Program-made: the position numbers and the translations under genes
The notes under the pieces: model-generated
The model's database searches: none
Told to the model about the DNA's origin: nothing
Seen by the model: only the letters and a program-made list of their open reading frames with translations
In this document: positions 29,787 through 32,275 of the stretch, piece by piece
How the letters are laid out: each line of letters starts with the position of its first letter
Position numbering within the stretch: position 1 is the first letter of the stretch
From: Gemmatimonadota bacterium
Lineage (GTDB): Bacteria > Gemmatimonadota > Gemmatimonadetes > Gemmatimonadales > Gemmatimonadaceae
DNA length: 32,275 nt
Direction of reading: 5' to 3'
Assembly (NCBI GenBank): GCA_031127085.1
Contig: JARIEY010000014.1
Coordinates: 1-32,275, forward strand

Positions 29787-31355
29787 ATGAAGAGCCCTCG
29801 TCTCGCTGTGATCGCGTGCGCCGTCGGCGTCGCGCTGACGTTCCCTGTGTCGTACGCCCGCGCGCAGGCGGCCGGCACCGCGACTCCGAAGCCGTCGCGT
29901 GCGGACTCGGTGCTGCTGGGCCGCATTCTGGCCGCCGAGGATCGCCGCGATGCGACCGACGCGGCGTTGTCGCCCGAGACCGTGAGTGCCAATCCGTGGC
30001 TGGCGCCGTTTGTGAGGCGTGCGCGTGCACGCATTGGCGATGCGCGGTTCGCCGGGCGCGATTCGCTGGGCGCGTTGCCGGCCCCGCCGGTGTACGCCGA
30101 GCCTGCCTGGCGCCTGCGCTTCCGCGCGCTCACGCCAAAGACCGCCGACTGCGCCGCGATTCGCGCGGCGCTGGCCGACGAGGCCTGGCCGGTGCGGCTG
30201 CGCGCGGCCGACCTGGCCACCGCGACGTGCGCCGGTGATGCAGCGCTCGTGGCGACGCTGCGGAGCTGGCTCCCGACGGCCGACGCACGAACACGCGCGC
30301 GCGACGGGGCAGCATGGCAGCCGGCCGCGCACGCGCTGGTGGCGCTCGCGCGGGTGTTGCCCGCCGAGGGGGAGGGGCAGGTCGCGCGGTTTTCGGGGCA
30401 CCAGTCGCACTGGGTGCGTGTGTACGCCGCGCGTGCGGCGGCGGTGGTGCGCGACACGCAGGCGCTTCGGCGCTTGGCGCGCGACGCCAATCACAATGTG
30501 CAGGAAACTGCGATCGACGCACTGACCGCGCTCAGTGGGCACGCGGACGATGCCATCTATACTGAGGCGCTCGCCGCCACCGGATATCAGGCCGTGCGGG
30601 CGGGAGCTCGCGCGTTGAAGGGGGCCGCGCCAAGTCCAGAGCTGCGCCGCGCGCTGGTGCGGTCGGCGCAGCGACTGCGCGGCGACTCGAGCGAGACATC
30701 GCGCGATGCGCGCCTTGAAGTGCTGACGCGGCTTGCTGAGGTGGCCGACGCTTCGGTGGCGGCGGACGTGGCAGCGCTCGCCGTTGATTTTGATTGTGAG
30801 GTGGCCGCCCGCGCGGCGGCGATTGCCTCGGCACACGGTGCGCCCACTTTGGCACGGTGCACGCCGTTGCCGCGCACGCTGCCGGCCGACGCCGTGCGAC
30901 TGGCGTTGGGCGATGACGTGCGACTGCGCGTGGTGATGGCGCCGACGAGCGGCGGAGGGAGCTTCGTGGTGCGGCTGCGCAGTGACGTGGCGCCCGTGAT
31001 GGCGGCACGTGTGCTCGCGCTCGTGCGAGCGCGGTTTTATGACGGCCGCGCGTGGCACCGCGTGGAGCCCGACTTCGTCATCCAGGGACCAAGCCCGGAC
31101 GACAACGAGTACGTGGGGCACCCGCGGTTCCTGCGCGACGAACTGGGGACGGTGCCGCACGCGCGTGGTACGGTGGGGATGAGCACGCGCGGCCACGACA
31201 CCGGCGACGCCCAGTGGTTTGTGAACCTCAAGGACAACCTGCGGCTCGGTCGCGACTATACCGTCTTCGGGGAGATCATCGAGGGGATTGAGGTCGCCGA
31301 CGGCGTGCTTGAGGGGGACGTGATTGCCCGCATTGAGGTGGTTGGCGGGCGGTAG
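29787..31355 (+). CDS. HEAT-repeat protein with C-terminal cyclophilin domain
   Basis: A 522-residue exported protein. The signal peptide MKSPRLAVIACAVGVALTF ends near ARAQ. Residues about 40-370 are Ala-rich helical repeats of HEAT type (for example WVRVYAARAAAVVRDTQALR and NVQETAIDALTALSG). From about residue 380 a cyclophilin-type peptidyl-prolyl isomerase follows: FYDGRAWHRVEPDFVIQGPS, GTVGMSTRGHDTGDAQWFVN and YTVFGEIIEG. The typical catalytic Arg is probably the one in WHRVEPDFVIQG. Cyclophilins help proteins fold, and the HEAT part may bring clients. I chose M13 of the frame because it starts the signal peptide and has GGAG upstream. Confidence 0.87.
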   Translation: MKSPRLAVIACAVGVALTFPVSYARAQAAGTATPKPSRADSVLLGRILAAEDRRDATDAALSPETVSANPWLAPFVRRARARIGDARFAGRDSLGALPAPPVYAEPAWRLRFRALTPKTADCAAIRAALADEAWPVRLRAADLATATCAGDAALVATLRSWLPTADARTRARDGAAWQPAAHALVALARVLPAEGEGQVARFSGHQSHWVRVYAARAAAVVRDTQALRRLARDANHNVQETAIDALTALSGHADDAIYTEALAATGYQAVRAGARALKGAAPSPELRRALVRSAQRLRGDSSETSRDARLEVLTRLAEVADASVAADVAALAVDFDCEVAARAAAIASAHGAPTLARCTPLPRTLPADAVRLALGDDVRLRVVMAPTSGGGSFVVRLRSDVAPVMAARVLALVRARFYDGRAWHRVEPDFVIQGPSPDDNEYVGHPRFLRDELGTVPHARGTVGMSTRGHDTGDAQWFVNLKDNLRLGRDYTVFGEIIEGIEVADGVLEGDVIARIEVVGGR

Positions 31356-31401
31356 GCGGTTGGGGGACAGTCGGAACCGGCGGTCGGAAGCGGGCGTTCG
31401 T

Positions 31402-31425
31402 TTCACAGACGGTTTCATAGACGGT
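31402..31425. repeat. Tandem 12-bp direct repeat upstream of the TonB receptor gene
   Basis: TTCACAGACGGT and TTCATAGACGGT are adjacent, 46 bp before the receptor ATG. A third copy, TCCATAGACGGT, lies at 29700-29711 in the other divergent promoter gap. It could be a regulator site shared by the two upstream regions. Confidence 0.45.
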
Positions 31426-31470
31426 TGCCCTGACCGTCGACCGCTTGTTCCTCCCCTGATTTACCCCCCG

Positions 31471-32275
31471 ATGCCGATACGCCGTACTCTGCTCGCCGCC
31501 TGCGTCGCCGCTGCCGCAGCCGCCGGCTTTGCCACCTCAGCGCTCTCCGCGCAGGCGGCCCCACGCACCGGTGTGATTGAAGGGCGCGTGATTCACGCCG
31601 TGACGCAGCAACCCATCCCCGCCGCGCAGGTGCTGGTCCCTGGCACGGGGCGCGGCGCGCAGGCAGATGAAGCCGGGCGATTCCGCATCACGGGCGTCGC
31701 GGTGGGCGTCGTGTCGTTGCAGGCGCGCGCCATCGGCTATTCACCGGTGGCCATTCCCGACGTGGCCGTGTCGGTCACCAAGCCGGTTGAAGTGGTGGTC
31801 AAGCTCTCGCCCGCCGCGCTCAACCTCGCGGCGGTGCAGGTGCAGGCGTCGTACTTCACGCCGCCGGCCGACGCGCAGGTCTCCACCAACACGCTGAGCC
31901 GCGAGGAAACGCGGCGCGCGCCGGGCGTGCAGGAAGACGTGGTGCGCGCGGTGGCGCTGCTCCCGGGCGTCGCGGTCACGCAGGCCGGGCGCAATGATCT
32001 CGCGGTGCGCGGCGGTGCTCCGTACCAGAACCTGTTCGTCGTGGACGGCATCGAAGTGCCGAACATCAACCACTTCGGCAGTCAGGGTTCGACGGGCGGC
32101 CCGCTGTCGCTGATCAACATCCAGTTCGTCGATGAAACGCAGTTCAGCGCCGGCGGCTTTGGCGCGCGCTACGGCGACCGCACCAACTCGGTGACGTCGC
32201 TGACGCTGCGCGAGGGGAGCCGGTCGTTTGGCGGCGAGCTCAACCTGTCGGCTACGGGCTACGGCGCCTTTGTGG
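31471..32275 (+). CDS. TonB-dependent receptor with carboxypeptidase-like N-terminal domain, partial
   Basis: The first 268 residues of a longer protein cut by the window end. A signal peptide (MPIRRTLLAACVAAAAAAGF, cleavage near ALSAQ) leads to a carboxypeptidase-regulatory-like domain (GVIEGRVIHAVTQQPIPAAQ, QADEAGRFRITGVAVG, LQARAIGYSP; about residues 32-110). The plug follows (RAPGVQEDVVRAVALLPGVA, NDLAVRGGAPYQNLFVVDGI, EVPNINHFG, FGARYGDRTNSV). Such receptors import siderophores, polysaccharides or peptides with energy from TonB. The N-terminal extra domain is typical of Bacteroidota- and Gemmatimonadota-type receptors. The substrate cannot be predicted from this part. The start has no strong Shine-Dalgarno but fits the signal peptide. 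Confidence 0.92.
   Translation, partial: MPIRRTLLAACVAAAAAAGFATSALSAQAAPRTGVIEGRVIHAVTQQPIPAAQVLVPGTGRGAQADEAGRFRITGVAVGVVSLQARAIGYSPVAIPDVAVSVTKPVEVVVKLSPAALNLAAVQVQASYFTPPADAQVSTNTLSREETRRAPGVQEDVVRAVALLPGVAVTQAGRNDLAVRGGAPYQNLFVVDGIEVPNINHFGSQGSTGGPLSLINIQFVDETQFSAGGFGARYGDRTNSVTSLTLREGSRSFGGELNLSATGYGAFV

Noticed and set aside
29685-31418. Long open frame antisense to the HEAT-cyclophilin gene (577 codons)
   Set aside because: Shadow of a gene with clear signal peptide and cyclophilin motifs.

Overview
The window is GC-rich bacterial chromosome. Secreted S9 and S15 peptidases, a TonB-dependent receptor with a carboxypeptidase-like N-terminal domain, a lipoprotein with thrombospondin type 3 and PxKF domains, and a HEAT/cyclophilin protein together suggest a Gram-negative, proteolytic soil or freshwater bacterium. 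Gemmatimonadota is my best guess, inferred from gene content and style. No rRNA, tRNA, CRISPR array, integrase or transposase was recognised.

Region 1 (1-8.5 kb) looks like an accessory or defence-type island. It holds two unknown minus-strand genes, a 'mobile mystery protein' A/B pair (Xre regulator plus Fic enzyme), a divergent fusion of a dual-specificity phosphatase and an ADP-ribosylglycohydrolase, and a PIN protein coupled to an Xre/ImmA metallopeptidase. A frameshifted small membrane-protein pseudogene and a nuclease-helicase of the DUF2075 type follow.

Region 2 (8.6-14.3 kb) starts with a DPP-IV-like peptidase. Four small two-gene toxin-antitoxin type modules follow, all on the plus strand: DUF433/HicB-like, HigBA, BrnTA and MazEF. 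A repeat of 130-153 bp punctuates them in the same orientation. It has four 11-bp direct repeats, a terminator-like hairpin and a 28-bp 3' core; the fourth copy is only the core. This cassette-like layout is one of the two most unusual structures here.

Region 3 (14.3-20.1 kb) carries the large lipoprotein, an S15-type peptidase with a G/K-rich low-complexity insert encoded by a G-run tract, and two unknown proteins.

Region 4 (20.1-23.8 kb) has a Fic-fold protein that lacks the catalytic histidine. Upstream of it lie seven short repeats in an exact 20-bp register. An Lrp/AsnC regulator and a NamZ (DUF1343) muramidase in one operon follow, then a 31-bp-arm inverted repeat.

Region 5 (23.8-32.3 kb) is more ordinary: a membrane-fused spermidine-synthase-like protein, a second S9 peptidase, a HEAT-cyclophilin protein and the start of a TonB-dependent receptor. 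Convergent gene pairs are separated by strong hairpins. Several toxin-antitoxin starts share one promoter design: a palindrome inside the spacer, and a -10 element only 5-7 nt from the ATG.
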